In this document: positions 54,225 through 63,511 of the stretch, one piece after another
How positions within the stretch are numbered: the stretch's first letter is position 1
Layout: each line of letters opens with the position of its first letter
Assembly: GCF_013623905.1 (NCBI RefSeq)
Contig: NZ_JABKDD010000005.1
Span: 186,001 to 250,000 of the forward strand
Source: Brevibacterium sediminis
GTDB lineage: Bacteria > Actinomycetota > Actinomycetes > Actinomycetales > Brevibacteriaceae
Direction of reading: 5' to 3'
DNA: 64,000 nt
The notes under the pieces: generated by a model
The model's database searches: none
What the model saw: the letters and a program-made list of their open reading frames with translations, nothing else
Told to the model about the DNA's origin: nothing
Made by a program: the position numbers and the translations under genes

Positions 54225-54989
54225 TCAAGCCACCTGCAGATTCGTGTCGAGGACGCGTTCGGAGCCGACATAGCCGGCTGTGACGGCCATGGCTCGAGCG
54301 TGGTCGATGATGCGGATCAGTGCGCTGGTCATGCGCAGGTACTCGTACCCGGATCCGGAGGAGCGCATCCTCCCGCTCATCGCGGTCTCCATGAAGCGGT
54401 TGCGCTCGGCGGTCACGAGATCAACGAAGACGTCGCCGGGGATGGAGAGCACGAAGTCAGCGCCGAGGATGGAGCGGGCGACGACCTCGAGCACGTGACC
54501 GCGGTAGCAGCGAAAGTGCACTGGGCGACCGCCGATGGCGATGCCGATCGTCCCGTCGTAGGCCTCGATGAGTGTGGAGAACTCGGAGTCCTCACGCAGG
54601 CGATCGCGCAATGCGCTGTTCCAGCCGGCGCTGCCGGGGCAGAGCAGTTCGGACACGTCGTCGCTGTTGTCGATGGCTTCAGCGAAGGCGAAACGCACCG
54701 AGGCGGAATAGGCGGCGTCCCCTTCGAGGTGAACTGTCACCTCGGTCCGCAGCTCCTGTCCCTTTTGAGGCAGGACGGCCGTCACCACTGCAGACGGGGA
54801 GACGAGTTCGCTGTCGTCGGTCTGGGCCTCGCCGTTCGTCTCCAGCTCAGCCGAGACCAGTCGGACCGACTGCCCCAGCTCCTGACCGATCGCCTCGGCA
54901 ACGGAGTCGGCCAGCGACAGCGGACTTGACGCAGCCAGTGCGTCAGCATCGGCGAGCAGTCTTCGGCCGGGTTTGAGCGGGGTGGTCAT
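54225..54989 (-). CDS. SCP2-like (sterol carrier type) protein of unknown role
   Basis: 254 aa. I do not recognise the first 120 residues. The C-terminal half (DGTIGIAIGGRPVHFRCYRG, ADFVLSIPGDVFVDLVTAER, and a helix ending in ALIRIIDHARAMA) has the beta-sheet plus helix pattern of SCP2 lipid-carrier domains. It is the first gene of the hydrolase/ligase operon and divergent from tetR. It may bind a hydrophobic acyl-CoA or acid substrate. Family assignment is tentative. Confidence 0.5.
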   Translation of the reverse strand: MTTPLKPGRRLLADADALAASSPLSLADSVAEAIGQELGQSVRLVSAELETNGEAQTDDSELVSPSAVVTAVLPQKGQELRTEVTVHLEGDAAYSASVRFAFAEAIDNSDDVSELLCPGSAGWNSALRDRLREDSEFSTLIEAYDGTIGIAIGGRPVHFRCYRGHVLEVVARSILGADFVLSIPGDVFVDLVTAERNRFMETAMSGRMRSSGSGYEYLRMTSALIRIIDHARAMAVTAGYVGSERVLDTNLQVA

Positions 54990-55009
54990 GAAAGTTCCTT
55001 CCGGGTGTG

Positions 55010-55036
55010 CTTATGAGTGCAGGTGAACTTATGAGT
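55010..55036. promoter_or_regulatory. Direct repeat CTTATGAGT, likely TetR operator
   Basis: Two identical 9-bp copies (55010-55018 and 55028-55036) lie 18 bp apart in the 41-bp gap between the divergent SCP2-like gene and tetR. Spacing of nearly two helical turns suits cooperative binding of two dimers. The second copy contains the proposed ATG of tetR. Confidence 0.5.
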
Positions 55037-55687
55037 AGATTGGTGCCCATGGAGGACACCCCAGCCAATGCGAACCGGCGGCGAGCAGCGCCGAGATTCA
55101 TCGACCGTGACACGGTTGTCCACGCTTCTCTCGAGGTGTTCTCCGCCCAGGGGTTCCACGGTGCGTCGACGCGGCAGATCGCGAAGGCGGCGGGCACTTC
55201 CTTGTCGAATCTGTACAACTACTTCGGGTCGAAAAGTGAGATCCTCGAGTTCGTGCTCGAAGAGACGGCGCGAACCCTGGCCGATTCGCTCGAGGAAGCG
55301 GTCGGCGCAGCGGGAACGAACCCGTTGTCGAGGCTCGAGGCCGCGGTGCGTGCCTACGTCGATTTCATCGTGGCCCAGCCCCGCGCCTCGGTGGTGGGCA
55401 TCACCGAATTCCGCTACCTCGAGGGGGAGAACCGCGCCGAGGTGGTCACCGAAAGAGACAGGACGGAAGCGGTGTTCCGGGCTGCGATCGGTGACGCTGC
55501 TGCCGCCGGAGAGTGCGAGGTGCGCAATCTCGGCTCGGCGGTGCGCGGCGTCGTCACCCTCTGCAACTCGATGTCCACGTGGTACCGGCCCGACGGTGAA
55601 CTCTCGCCCACCGAACTCGCCGATCTGCAGGTCGACCTCGTCTTCGGTCTGGTCCGTGCCGCCAAGCGGCCTGCCTCTTCCGACTGA
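55031..55687 (+). CDS. TetR-family regulator of the acyl-CoA operon
   Basis: 218 aa from ATG 55031 (AGGTG 5 nt upstream); ATG 55049 is an alternative and leaderless translation is possible. The helix-turn-helix is FHGASTRQIAKAAGTSLSNL, then YNYFGSKSEILEFV. The C-terminal domain resembles TetR regulators of fatty-acid and steroid catabolism. Divergent from the SCP2/hydrolase/ligase operon, which it probably represses until an acyl-CoA ligand binds. It ends 2 bp from the convergent NTF2-like gene. Confidence 0.87.
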   Translation: MSRLVPMEDTPANANRRRAAPRFIDRDTVVHASLEVFSAQGFHGASTRQIAKAAGTSLSNLYNYFGSKSEILEFVLEETARTLADSLEEAVGAAGTNPLSRLEAAVRAYVDFIVAQPRASVVGITEFRYLEGENRAEVVTERDRTEAVFRAAIGDAAAAGECEVRNLGSAVRGVVTLCNSMSTWYRPDGELSPTELADLQVDLVFGLVRAAKRPASSD

Positions 55688-55689
55688 CA

Positions 55690-56199
55690 TCATCCGAGCC
55701 GTTCGACCGTTCGGGCATCGGCCGCGTCGACGGCGGGCGGGAACGAGAATCGCGCCGCGTCCCATCCGGATTCGAGCGACGACCAGAAGAAGAACGAGAC
55801 TCGACGCTCTTGGAATCGCCACCCGTGTGCCGTCCTGACCATCGTGTCTTCGTACCGACCCGCCGCGATCTGGGATTCGCCGTCGACGACGCAGGGCTGG
55901 AGCAGCCAGGTCGTCCCCGCCGCAGTGTCTCCGTCGAGCTCCACGGTTTCGTTGGAGCTGAAGTGCCACCACGATGTCACGGTCGAGGAGTTGAGCTGTG
56001 GGAAGAACTCGAGCATCTCCGCACGGCCGCGTGCAGTGGACAGACCGACGAACGCGCCGTCCTCGGTGAACGTGTCGGCGAGGTCTTCCCAGCGACCGTC
56101 ATCGAGTGCCTGACAGTACCGGGCGCGGAGCTGCCCGATCTCGTGGATGTCTTCGAGGCGAGTGATCCTCTCTTCGAGGGTCAGAGTCGTCTCAAGCAT
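55690..56199 (-). CDS. NTF2/SnoaL-like protein
   Basis: 169 aa. ATG 56199 has GGAGG upstream and overlaps the MFS gene by 8 bp; the longer reading to 56376 is a shadow. N-terminal LEERITRLEDIHEIGQLRARYCQALDD-type helix, then WEDLADTFTEDGAFVG and a cone-shaped beta-sheet with TAAGTTWLLQP and RYEDTMVRTAHGWRFQERRV. Such SnoaL-like polyketide-cyclase/isomerase folds act as isomerases, hydratases or binding proteins. Coupled to the transporter, so it belongs to the same catabolic unit. Confidence 0.82.
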   Translation of the reverse strand: MLETTLTLEERITRLEDIHEIGQLRARYCQALDDGRWEDLADTFTEDGAFVGLSTARGRAEMLEFFPQLNSSTVTSWWHFSSNETVELDGDTAAGTTWLLQPCVVDGESQIAAGRYEDTMVRTAHGWRFQERRVSFFFWSSLESGWDAARFSFPPAVDAADARTVERLG

Positions 56200-57655
56200 G
56201 TTCGGCCTCCTCCGCAGTTGTCGGTTTCGCAGCCACATCGAGCTTGCCTGCTTCCCGAAGTTCGCGTTCTTCGATGTCTGCGGCCGTCTCATGCAGGTTC
56301 GTCTGGAAGCGTTCCCTGATGGAGTACACGGCGACGAAGGTGATGACGGCCATCGCGATGATGTAGAGGGAGACACTCGCCGAGGTGCCGGTCGCTTCGA
56401 TGAGCGAGACCATGATCATCGGTGCGAGACCACCGGCGAAGACACTCGCCAGCTGGAATCCGAGGGAGGCGCCGAAGTACCGGACGTCTGCGGGGAACAT
56501 CTCGGCGAACAGTGCCGCCTGGGGCCCAAACATCATGGCATGCAGGGTGAGGCCGACGATGATGGCTGCCGCAACGAGGAACGGATTGCCGGTGTCGACG
56601 AGCCAGAAGAACGGGAAGGCCCACACGGCCATGAGAACGGTGCCGAGCAGGAAGATCTTGCGGCGGCCGTGTCGGTCGGACCAGGCCCCGAAGTAGGGGA
56701 TGGTGAAGATCTGAGTGGCGACGGCGAGGCAGACGATCATGATCATCGTCGTCTGAGAGAGCCCGACATTCGCGGTGCCGTAGGACAGCATTCCGGAGAT
56801 CATGATGTAGAAGGTGCCGTTGACGACGAAGAATGCGCCGGCAGCCTGCAGAATCTGCTTCCAGTACAGCCGCAGGGCGCGCAGGAAGGACACACGCGGC
56901 ATCTTCGTACCGGCGGTTGCGGCCTCCGCCTTGGCCTGCATCGACTTGAAGACCGGGGTCTCTTCGATCTTCATCTGCACGAAGATTCCGACGGCGACGA
57001 GGAGGATGCCCGACAGGAACGGCACGCGCCAGCCCCACTCGATGAAGGCGCCTTCATCGACGAAGAGCAGGATGCAGAGGAAGAAGGCATTGCCGATGAT
57101 GATGCCGGCGACGGTGCCCAGCTGGACGAGGGAGCCGTAGAAACCACGACGCTTCAGCGGCGAATGCTCGGTCAACAGCAGCGTGGCGCCGCCCCATTGT
57201 GCGCCGACGCCGAGTCCTTGGACCAAGCGTGCGGTCACCAGGAGGATCGGCGCCCAGATTCCGATTGTCTCGTGGCTGGGCAGCAGTCCGATCGACGTTG
57301 TCGCGAGCCCCATGACGATCATCGAGGCGACGAGCGGTCCCTTGCGGCCGAACTTGTCGCCGAGAGCACCGGCGATGATGCCGCCGACGGGACGGGCGAT
57401 GAAGCCCACCGCGAGGGTGCCGAACGAGGCGATGGTTCCCAAGGCTCCTTCGAGCGAGGGGAAGAAGACATGGCCGAAGACGAGCGCCGAGGCGGTCGAA
57501 TAGATGAGGAAGTCGAACCACTCGAGCGCTGTGGCGATGACAGATGCGGCAGCGAGGCGGGTCATCTTGCCTTCGTCGGGTGTTTCGAGTTTGGTCGTGG
57601 TCATGCCGGACGTGGTCGCGTCAGGGCCGGTGGGCGAGTTGGGTGCTGATTGCAT
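56192..57655 (-). CDS. MHS-type MFS transporter
   Basis: 487 aa from ATG 57655, 8 nt after GAGGAG (the GTG two codons earlier is too close to it). Twelve membrane segments; MHS hallmarks ATALEWFDFLIYSTASALVF, GALGDKFGRKGPL, GLGVGAQWGGATLLLTEHSP and the second repeat YFGAWSDRHGRRKIFLLG. Transports an organic acid or betaine-like solute with protons. A perfect palindrome precedes it and faces a divergent MaoC gene. Probable importer for the acyl-CoA pathway substrate. Confidence 0.9.
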   Translation of the reverse strand: MQSAPNSPTGPDATTSGMTTTKLETPDEGKMTRLAAASVIATALEWFDFLIYSTASALVFGHVFFPSLEGALGTIASFGTLAVGFIARPVGGIIAGALGDKFGRKGPLVASMIVMGLATTSIGLLPSHETIGIWAPILLVTARLVQGLGVGAQWGGATLLLTEHSPLKRRGFYGSLVQLGTVAGIIIGNAFFLCILLFVDEGAFIEWGWRVPFLSGILLVAVGIFVQMKIEETPVFKSMQAKAEAATAGTKMPRVSFLRALRLYWKQILQAAGAFFVVNGTFYIMISGMLSYGTANVGLSQTTMIMIVCLAVATQIFTIPYFGAWSDRHGRRKIFLLGTVLMAVWAFPFFWLVDTGNPFLVAAAIIVGLTLHAMMFGPQAALFAEMFPADVRYFGASLGFQLASVFAGGLAPMIMVSLIEATGTSASVSLYIIAMAVITFVAVYSIRERFQTNLHETAADIEERELREAGKLDVAAKPTTAEEAEHA

Positions 57656-57677
57656 TATCACTCCTCATTGAGCAGGG

Positions 57678-57693
57678 AAGAACGTTCGTTCTT
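57678..57693. promoter_or_regulatory. 16-bp palindrome between MFS and MaoC genes
   Basis: AAGAACG-TT-CGTTCTT has perfect 7-bp arms and lies 22 bp upstream of the MFS start. A related half-site (GTTCGTTCGTC) occurs upstream of the acyl-CoA dehydrogenase start near 59420-59432. Probably an operator shared by these genes; the local TetR protein is a candidate binder, but its own promoter carries a different repeat. Confidence 0.5.
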
Positions 57694-57768
57694 GTATGCT
57701 GAGTATGACAGAGGCGCTCCACCCAGGCAACAGGCGCCCGATTTCGGCCCCTGACCCAGGAGGACTCC

Positions 57769-58239
57769 ATGCTCGAGAAGCGCACCACTGACAACAGCCT
57801 GTACTTCGAGGACCTCGAGGTCGGCCAGGTCTATCGGTCCCCCGCGCGGACGCTGACGGAAGCCGACCTCACAATGTTCTCGATGCTCTCGGGCGACTGG
57901 AACCAAGTCCATGCTGATGCCGAATACATGGAGGACCGAGGCGGACGGCTGTTGCACGGCGCCTTGGGAATCGCCGTCCTCACCGGGCTGATGGACCGAG
58001 CTGGCTGGTTCGCGCAATCGGCGATCGCCATGACCAGCCTCGACGACTGGAAGTTCCTCACGCCGCTGCGCATCGGAGACACGGTGACCCTCGAGATGGA
58101 GATCCTGTCCTGCCGTAAGGTCGCCGCGGGCGACAAGGGCTTCGTCGACCGGCGATTCACTCTGTTCAATCAGCACGGCGAGAAGGCGCAGGAGGGGAGA
58201 TCCGGATTCCTCATCGAGCTGACACCTTCCACGCCGTGA
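57769..58239 (+). CDS. MaoC-family (R)-hydratase, hotdog fold
   Basis: 156 aa behind CCAGGAGGAC. Hot-dog hydratase-2 motif: LTEADLTMFSMLSGDWNQVH, then AD, with the catalytic Asp/His pair; RLLHGALGIAVLTGLM follows as the central helix. Adds water to or removes it from an enoyl-CoA. Divergent from the transporter and convergent with the next acyl-CoA dehydrogenase. Similar single-domain MaoC proteins include mesaconyl-C1-CoA hydratase, so it could serve the same C5 pathway. Confidence 0.88.
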   Translation: MLEKRTTDNSLYFEDLEVGQVYRSPARTLTEADLTMFSMLSGDWNQVHADAEYMEDRGGRLLHGALGIAVLTGLMDRAGWFAQSAIAMTSLDDWKFLTPLRIGDTVTLEMEILSCRKVAAGDKGFVDRRFTLFNQHGEKAQEGRSGFLIELTPSTP

Positions 58240-58258
58240 CCAAATAGGCCGATGACCC

Positions 58259-59407
58259 TCAGGCCTTATTCCGACCGATGAGCTGCTTGGCGATGACGTT
58301 CATCTGGATCTCGTTCGTGCCTTCGCCGACGATCATCAGCGGAGCATCACGGTAGTAGCGTTCGACGTCGTATTCGGTGGAGTATCCGTAACCGCCATGG
58401 ACGCGGATGGCATCGAGGGCCACCTCGGCGGCCATCTCCGAGGCATAGAGCTTCGCCATTCCTGCCTCCATGTCCACACGCGCACCCGAATCATAGGTGC
58501 GGGCGGCGTGGAGGACGAGCTGCCGGGCGGCCTCGAGCTTCGTCGCCATCGTGGCGAGCTTGTTGCCCACCGACTGGTGCTTCCAGATCGGCTTGCCCAT
58601 CGACTCGCGCTCCTGCGAGTACTTCACTGCATCATCGAGGGCGGCCTGCGCAACGCCGAGCGACCGGGACGCGACCTGGATGCGGCCGATCTCGAGGCCC
58701 TTCATCATCTGCTTGAACCCGACACCCTCGGCCTCACCCAGCAGCTGCGACTGCGGCTGCCGAAGACCGTCGAAGGACAGCTCGCAGGTCTCGACGCCCT
58801 TGTACCCGAGCTTCGACAGATCCTGGGAGACCGTGAAGCCCTCCCCCTTCTCCACGAGGATGATCGAGATGCCCTTGTGACGGGGTTCCGCCTCGGGGTC
58901 GGTCTTGCACAGCAGTGCGATGAGGTCGGATTTCCGGGCGTTCGTGATCCACGTCTTCGACCCGTTGATGACGTAGTCGTCACCGTCCTTCGCTGCTGTG
59001 GTGCGCATGGCCTGAAGGTCGGAGCCGCCGCCGGGTTCGGTCAGCGCCATCGTCGCTCGCAGCTCACCGGTGGCCATCCGAGGCAGGTACTTATCCTTCT
59101 GCTCCTGGGTGCCGTATTCCTGGAGGAGCTTCGCGACGACGGTGTGCCCGCCCATGGCACCGGCCAGGGACATCCACCCGCGAGCGAGCTCCTGAGTGAT
59201 GAGCGCATAGGCCTCGGTCGAGACCTTGCCCATCCCCCACGGCTCGTCGATGGCGAGCCCGTAGATGCCCATGTCCTTCATCGTCTGTATCCACGCTTCC
59301 GGGTATTCGTTGGCGTGCTCGACCTTGTTGACGCTGGGCTTGACCTGCTCGTCGATGAATTCGGCGACCAGGTCGATCATCATCTGCTCTTCATTGCTCA
59401 CTGCCAT
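58259..59407 (-). CDS. Acyl-CoA dehydrogenase
   Basis: 382 aa. MTEPGGGSDLQAM-type loop (ALTEPGGGSDLQAMRTTA), NGSKTWITNARKSD, C-terminal VHGGYGYSTEYDVERYYRDA and IVGEGTNEIQ, whose glutamate is the probable catalytic base. Distinct from the other acyl-CoA dehydrogenase in this region (IFEGSSEIQ end), implying two different substrates or steps. Located between the MaoC gene and the fumarase/CoA-transferase pair, with a GTTCGTTCGTC half-palindrome upstream. Confidence 0.9.
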   Translation of the reverse strand: MAVSNEEQMMIDLVAEFIDEQVKPSVNKVEHANEYPEAWIQTMKDMGIYGLAIDEPWGMGKVSTEAYALITQELARGWMSLAGAMGGHTVVAKLLQEYGTQEQKDKYLPRMATGELRATMALTEPGGGSDLQAMRTTAAKDGDDYVINGSKTWITNARKSDLIALLCKTDPEAEPRHKGISIILVEKGEGFTVSQDLSKLGYKGVETCELSFDGLRQPQSQLLGEAEGVGFKQMMKGLEIGRIQVASRSLGVAQAALDDAVKYSQERESMGKPIWKHQSVGNKLATMATKLEAARQLVLHAARTYDSGARVDMEAGMAKLYASEMAAEVALDAIRVHGGYGYSTEYDVERYYRDAPLMIVGEGTNEIQMNVIAKQLIGRNKA

Positions 59408-59442
59408 GGTGAAATCCTCTGTTCGTTCGTCATTTGGAAAGT

Positions 59443-61194
59443 TCAGTCCAGTCGGGTGCCGTCACGCACCGTGCGGGTCCGGCCGAGGCCCAGCGTCGGC
59501 GGACCGGTGCTGTCGAAGAAGTCATTGCCCTTGTCGTCGGTGATGATGAACGCAGGGAAGTCTTCGACGTGGATCTTCCACACTGCCTCCATCCCGAGCT
59601 CCTCCATATCGAGGACCTCGACCGAGGTGATGCAGTCCTGAGCCAGCCGGGCGGCAGGGCCGCCGATCGATCCGAGGTAGAAGCCGCCGAATTCAGCGCA
59701 GGAGCTCTTCACCTGCGCGGACCGATTGCCTTTGCCGAGCATGATCATCGATCCGCCGGCCTCCTGGAACTGCCGCACATAGGTGTCCATCCGCGATGAG
59801 GTGGTCGGACCGAACGACCCCGAGGGCATTCCCTCGGGTGTCTTCGCCGGTCCCGCATAGTAGATCGGATGGTCTTTGAAATACTCGGGAAGTTCCCCAC
59901 CGGCATCGAGGCGGTCGCGCAGCTCCGCGTGGACGATGTCGCGGGCGACGACGACCGTTCCCGTCAGCGACACACGGTCTCCGACGGACAGTTCGGACAG
60001 CTGTTCCTGCAGACTCGGCATCGGTCGGTCGAGGTCGATGGCGGTGACATTGCCGGATTCGATCTCCTCGACGCGGCCCATCGCGGGCAGGAACCTCGCC
60101 GGATCGTGTTCGAGTTCTTCGATGAACACGCCGTCTGCGTTGATGCGGGCGATGATCTGCCGGTCGGCCGAACAGCTCACGGCGATCGCGATCGGCAGGG
60201 ATCCGTTGTGCCGGGGCAGCCGGACGACGCGGACATCGTGGCAGAAGTACTTGCCGCCGAACTGGGCACCGAAGCCGAGGTTCTGGGTGAGTTCGAAGAC
60301 GGTCTGCTCGAATTCCCGGTCCCTGAATCCGTGCCCCAATTCGGCGTCTCCGCTTTCCGGCAGGTCGTCGAGGTAGTGGGCACTGGCGAGTTTCGCGGTT
60401 TTGAGCGTGAATTCGGCCGACGGCCCGCCGATGACGACGGCCAGATGATAAGGAGGGCAGGCTGCGGTGCCGAGGGTGGAGATCTTCTCGGCGAGGAATT
60501 CGAGCATCGCCAACTCGTTGAGTACGGCCTTCGTCTTCTGATAGAGGAAGGACTTGTTCGCACTGCCTCCGCCCTTGGCCATGAACAGCAGCTCATAATC
60601 ATCGGCGGGGCTCAGCGCCACCTCGATCTGGGCGGGCAGGTTGGTGCCGGTGTTCGATTCCTCGAACAGGCTCGTCGGCGCCAGCTGCGAGTAGCGAAGG
60701 TTGAGCTCTTCATAGGCGCGACCGATTCCACGCGACAGATGCCTGGCATCATCGCCGTCGGTGAGCACGTTCGGTCCGCGCTTGGCCGAGACGATCGCCG
60801 TGCCTGTGTCCTGACACATCGGCAAAATCTCCCCGGCCGAGACCGCGGCGTTCTGCAGCAGGTCGAGGGCGACGAAGACGTCGTTGTCGCTGGCTTCCGG
60901 ATCGTCGATGATCGCGCGCAGGCTGGCCAGATGGTCTGTGCGCAGGTAGTGCGAGATCTCCTTGAAGGCGACCTCGGCGAGGTCGGACAGGGTCTCCGGC
61001 GCCACCGTAAGGAACGAGCGCGACGTCCCGCCCACCTCGACGGTGGTCGTCTCCACTCCCTCGATGTCGAGCCTGCGCATCCGCGGGCCCTCACCTTCGG
61101 TGGGCAGCAGAGGTGAGTAGGCGAAGTCAGGCTGTCCGTCCTCGACCGCCGAGGCGGCTCGACTGTCCGTCGTGCGTGCTGGTTCGCTGTCCAT
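59443..61194 (-). CDS. Class I (Fe-S) fumarate hydratase / mesaconase-type hydro-lyase
   Basis: 583 aa from ATG 61194; longer readings to 61770 are shadows of the CoA-transferase gene. The single-chain class I fumarase layout is an alpha domain with [31 protein letters not shown] and [12 protein letters not shown], where cysteines bind the 4Fe-4S cluster, and a C-terminal beta domain with [20 protein letters not shown] and [10 protein letters not shown]. Class I enzymes hydrate fumarate, and some act on mesaconate to give citramalate. It lies 5 bp after a CoA-transferase gene and near Mct/Meh-like genes, so mesaconate is a serious alternative substrate. Confidence 0.87.
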   Translation of the reverse strand: MDSEPARTTDSRAASAVEDGQPDFAYSPLLPTEGEGPRMRRLDIEGVETTTVEVGGTSRSFLTVAPETLSDLAEVAFKEISHYLRTDHLASLRAIIDDPEASDNDVFVALDLLQNAAVSAGEILPMCQDTGTAIVSAKRGPNVLTDGDDARHLSRGIGRAYEELNLRYSQLAPTSLFEESNTGTNLPAQIEVALSPADDYELLFMAKGGGSANKSFLYQKTKAVLNELAMLEFLAEKISTLGTAACPPYHLAVVIGGPSAEFTLKTAKLASAHYLDDLPESGDAELGHGFRDREFEQTVFELTQNLGFGAQFGGKYFCHDVRVVRLPRHNGSLPIAIAVSCSADRQIIARINADGVFIEELEHDPARFLPAMGRVEEIESGNVTAIDLDRPMPSLQEQLSELSVGDRVSLTGTVVVARDIVHAELRDRLDAGGELPEYFKDHPIYYAGPAKTPEGMPSGSFGPTTSSRMDTYVRQFQEAGGSMIMLGKGNRSAQVKSSCAEFGGFYLGSIGGPAARLAQDCITSVEVLDMEELGMEAVWKIHVEDFPAFIITDDKGNDFFDSTGPPTLGLGRTRTVRDGTRLD

Positions 61195-61199
61195 CGCCT

Positions 61200-62441
61200 T
61201 CAGATCACCCCGTTGTGGCGCAGTTCGCTGATCGCCTCGGCGTCCATTCCCAGCTCGCCGAGGATGGACTCCGAGTTCTGTCCCACCGCCGGGATCGGGT
61301 CCATGCGATGGCCCACCCCAGACATCTCGACCGGTGGTGCGAGCATGGAGATCGGACCGGCGGGGGTCTCGACCTCGTGCCAGCGGTGGCGTTCGGTCAG
61401 CTGCGGGTGGTCGGCGATCTCGCTCATATCGCGCTGCCTCGAGTGGGCGACCGCGGCTTGTTCGAGGAGGGCGTCGCAGGCTCCGCCGGTGAGGGCGGAG
61501 AAGGCTCGCTCGATGATCTCTTGGAGTTCGTGTCGGTGGGCGTAGCGGTGAGCGGCACGGTCGAAGCGTTCGTCGGTGACCATATCGGGACGGTCGAGAA
61601 CCTGAGTGGCGAAGCGTTCCCATTCGCGTTCGTTCTGGATCGCGAGCATGATCTGAGTGCCATCGCCGCAGGTGAACGCGCCGTAGGGGGCGATGGCGGC
61701 GTGGGAGGTGCCGGCTCGGGTGGGACGGGTGCCGCCGTAGCGGGTGAAGTAGAGGGGGTAGCCCATCCATTCGACGAGGGAGTCGAAGAGGCTCGTCAAC
61801 AGGGTGGCGCCAACACCGGTGCGCTCGCGGTTGTACAGAGCGGTGAGGATGCCTGAGTACGTGTACATTCCCGCGGCGATGTCTGCCGTCGAGATTCCCG
61901 TCTTCGCAGGGAACTCCTCTGTTCCGGTCACGGAGACCAGTCCTGCCTCGGCCTGCACAAGTGCATCGTAGGCCTTGGCATCTTTGTACGGCCCGTCCGT
62001 TCCGTATCCGGAGATCGAGGCGTGGATCAGCCGAGGGTTGATCGACCGAAGGTCTTCGGCACCGAGGCCGAGTCTCTCTGCCGCGCCGGGGGCGAAATTC
62101 TGGATGAAGACATCCGCCGAGGCGATGAGCTCGTGCAGGATCTTAAGTCCGTCGGGGCTCTTCAGGTCGAGCGCCAGGCTCTCCTTGTTGCGGTTGATCC
62201 ACACGAAATGGCTTGAGAGTCCATTGACCGTCGTGTCGTATCCGCGGGCGAAGTCGCCGACGCCTGGGCGTTCGATCTTGATGACCCGGGCTCCGAGGTC
62301 CGCCAGCTGGCGTGAGGCGAAGGGGGCAGCGACTGCCTGCTCGCAGCTGATGACAGTAATGCCGGACAGCGGCAGGTTCGAGGCGGTCGCGTCGTCCTGG
62401 CCCGCGGGGCTCGGTACGGACGTCGGTGCAGCAGTGGCCAT
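61200..62441 (-). CDS. CaiB/BaiF family III CoA-transferase
   Basis: 413 aa. N-terminal Ala/Ser-rich leader, then [72 protein letters not shown] and [21 protein letters not shown] with the expected catalytic aspartate. This variety resembles succinyl-CoA- or acetyl-CoA-dependent transferases for C4/C5 dicarboxylates. Co-transcribed with the class I fumarase and divergent from a GntR regulator whose promoter carries the ATAATGCATTCTT box. Likely activates the acid taken up by the TRAP system. Confidence 0.86.
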   Translation of the reverse strand: MATAAPTSVPSPAGQDDATASNLPLSGITVISCEQAVAAPFASRQLADLGARVIKIERPGVGDFARGYDTTVNGLSSHFVWINRNKESLALDLKSPDGLKILHELIASADVFIQNFAPGAAERLGLGAEDLRSINPRLIHASISGYGTDGPYKDAKAYDALVQAEAGLVSVTGTEEFPAKTGISTADIAAGMYTYSGILTALYNRERTGVGATLLTSLFDSLVEWMGYPLYFTRYGGTRPTRAGTSHAAIAPYGAFTCGDGTQIMLAIQNEREWERFATQVLDRPDMVTDERFDRAAHRYAHRHELQEIIERAFSALTGGACDALLEQAAVAHSRQRDMSEIADHPQLTERHRWHEVETPAGPISMLAPPVEMSGVGHRMDPIPAVGQNSESILGELGMDAEAISELRHNGVI

Positions 62442-62498
62442 CGGCCCTCCACGACGAGGTATGAAACGTTGACATCCACATCATACATATCGTCACAG

Positions 62499-62511
62499 AT
62501 AATGCATTCTT
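62499..62511. promoter_or_regulatory. ATAATGCATTCTT box, probable GntR operator (copy 1)
   Basis: A 13-bp sequence containing the palindrome AATGCATT in the divergent CoA-transferase/gntR promoter region. An identical 13-mer occurs at 63324-63336 before the TRAP gene. On the minus strand a TATGAT (-10-like) follows, so binding would block the CoA-transferase promoter. Confidence 0.6.
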
Positions 62512-62587
62512 CGGTCTCAGTTGATGCCCGAGCCTGTAGACTGGGACCACCGAGACATGAAACTGACACCCCAACAGCGGGTGACGC

Positions 62588-63286
62588 ATGAACGAAAGGC
62601 ATCGGGTGGATCAGGAGTCGGCATCGACCAAACGGGACGTCATCGTCCTCGGCCTGCGCCGAAAGATCCTCTCCCGCGAGCTCGATCGCGGCGAACGACT
62701 GCGACAGGATCAGGTCGCCGACTGGTTCAATGCCTCCATCACGCCGGTCCGCGAGGCCCTGCGGATCCTCGAAGCCGAGGGTCTCGTCACCTCCGAAGCT
62801 CACCGCGGTGTACGCGTCGCCGGCGTCGACGTCGACCGTCTCAAGTCCCTCTTCGTCACCCGAAAGCTCACCGAGACCTTCGCCATCGCCCGTGCGACCA
62901 CGCGGATCTCCAGACACGAGCTGCGCCAGGCCGAGCGCCTGCTCGAGGCGCTTGACGAGGCCAGCGCCGACGGTGATTCACTGGGACGCAACACCCGCAA
63001 CGAGGAGTTCCACTTCTTCTTCTACGACCGCTGCGGAATGCCCGCGCTGCGCGACGACATCGCTGCACGCTGGCGAGCCTTCCCGTGGGACCTCACTCTC
63101 GACAGCCCCGAGAGACTCGACCAGGTGCACGCCGAACATCAGTCGATCGTCGACGCTGTCCGCGACGTCGATCCGGACGCGGCGGCGCGCCACCTCGGCG
63201 ATCACATCACGAACGGCTTCCTCCGCCTGGCCGAGTCGACGACCGGTCAGGCAGTCTCCGACCCCTTCGACTTCGACACGGACTGA
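62588..63286 (+). CDS. GntR/FCD-family transcriptional regulator
   Basis: 232 aa. The winged helix-turn-helix is ILSRELDRGERLRQDQVADW, then FNASITPVREALRILEAEGLV. The FCD ligand domain follows with the metal-binding Asp/His positions (RNEEFHFFFY, HAEHQSIVDAV, HLGDHI). FCD regulators commonly sense organic acids. It is divergent from the CoA-transferase/fumarase operon and upstream of the TRAP gene. The duplicated ATAATGCATTCTT box suggests that it controls both. Confidence 0.9.
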   Translation: MNERHRVDQESASTKRDVIVLGLRRKILSRELDRGERLRQDQVADWFNASITPVREALRILEAEGLVTSEAHRGVRVAGVDVDRLKSLFVTRKLTETFAIARATTRISRHELRQAERLLEALDEASADGDSLGRNTRNEEFHFFFYDRCGMPALRDDIAARWRAFPWDLTLDSPERLDQVHAEHQSIVDAVRDVDPDAAARHLGDHITNGFLRLAESTTGQAVSDPFDFDTD

Positions 63287-63323
63287 CGCCCTCGAGGCAG
63301 GCCGCGAACTCTCAGTTCAACAA

Positions 63324-63336
63324 ATAATGCATTCTT
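63324..63336. promoter_or_regulatory. ATAATGCATTCTT box (copy 2) upstream of the TRAP gene
   Basis: Exact 13-bp repeat of the element at 62499-62511, here in the 225-bp gap between gntR and the TRAP solute-binding gene, in an AT-rich patch. Supports joint regulation of uptake and catabolism. Confidence 0.6.
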
Positions 63337-63511
63337 TTGCCGATCATATTGGAAATCAGCGAAAAGTCCTCTAGGCTCGTGAACGGTCGATCGAGAACCT
63401 GACTCGGCACGAACTCTCCGCACGGCAATGACCAGCCGTCGAAATGGCGGGCTCGTCCGTCCGCACACTCCCGATCGGCATCGCCCCTGGCCAACCAGAC
63501 TGGAGCTGACG

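Noticed and set aside
56147..57649. 500-aa plus-strand open frame
   Set aside because: Antisense of the MFS transporter; composition of a GC-skew shadow.
59869..61116. 415-aa plus-strand open frame
   Set aside because: Antisense of the class I fumarase.
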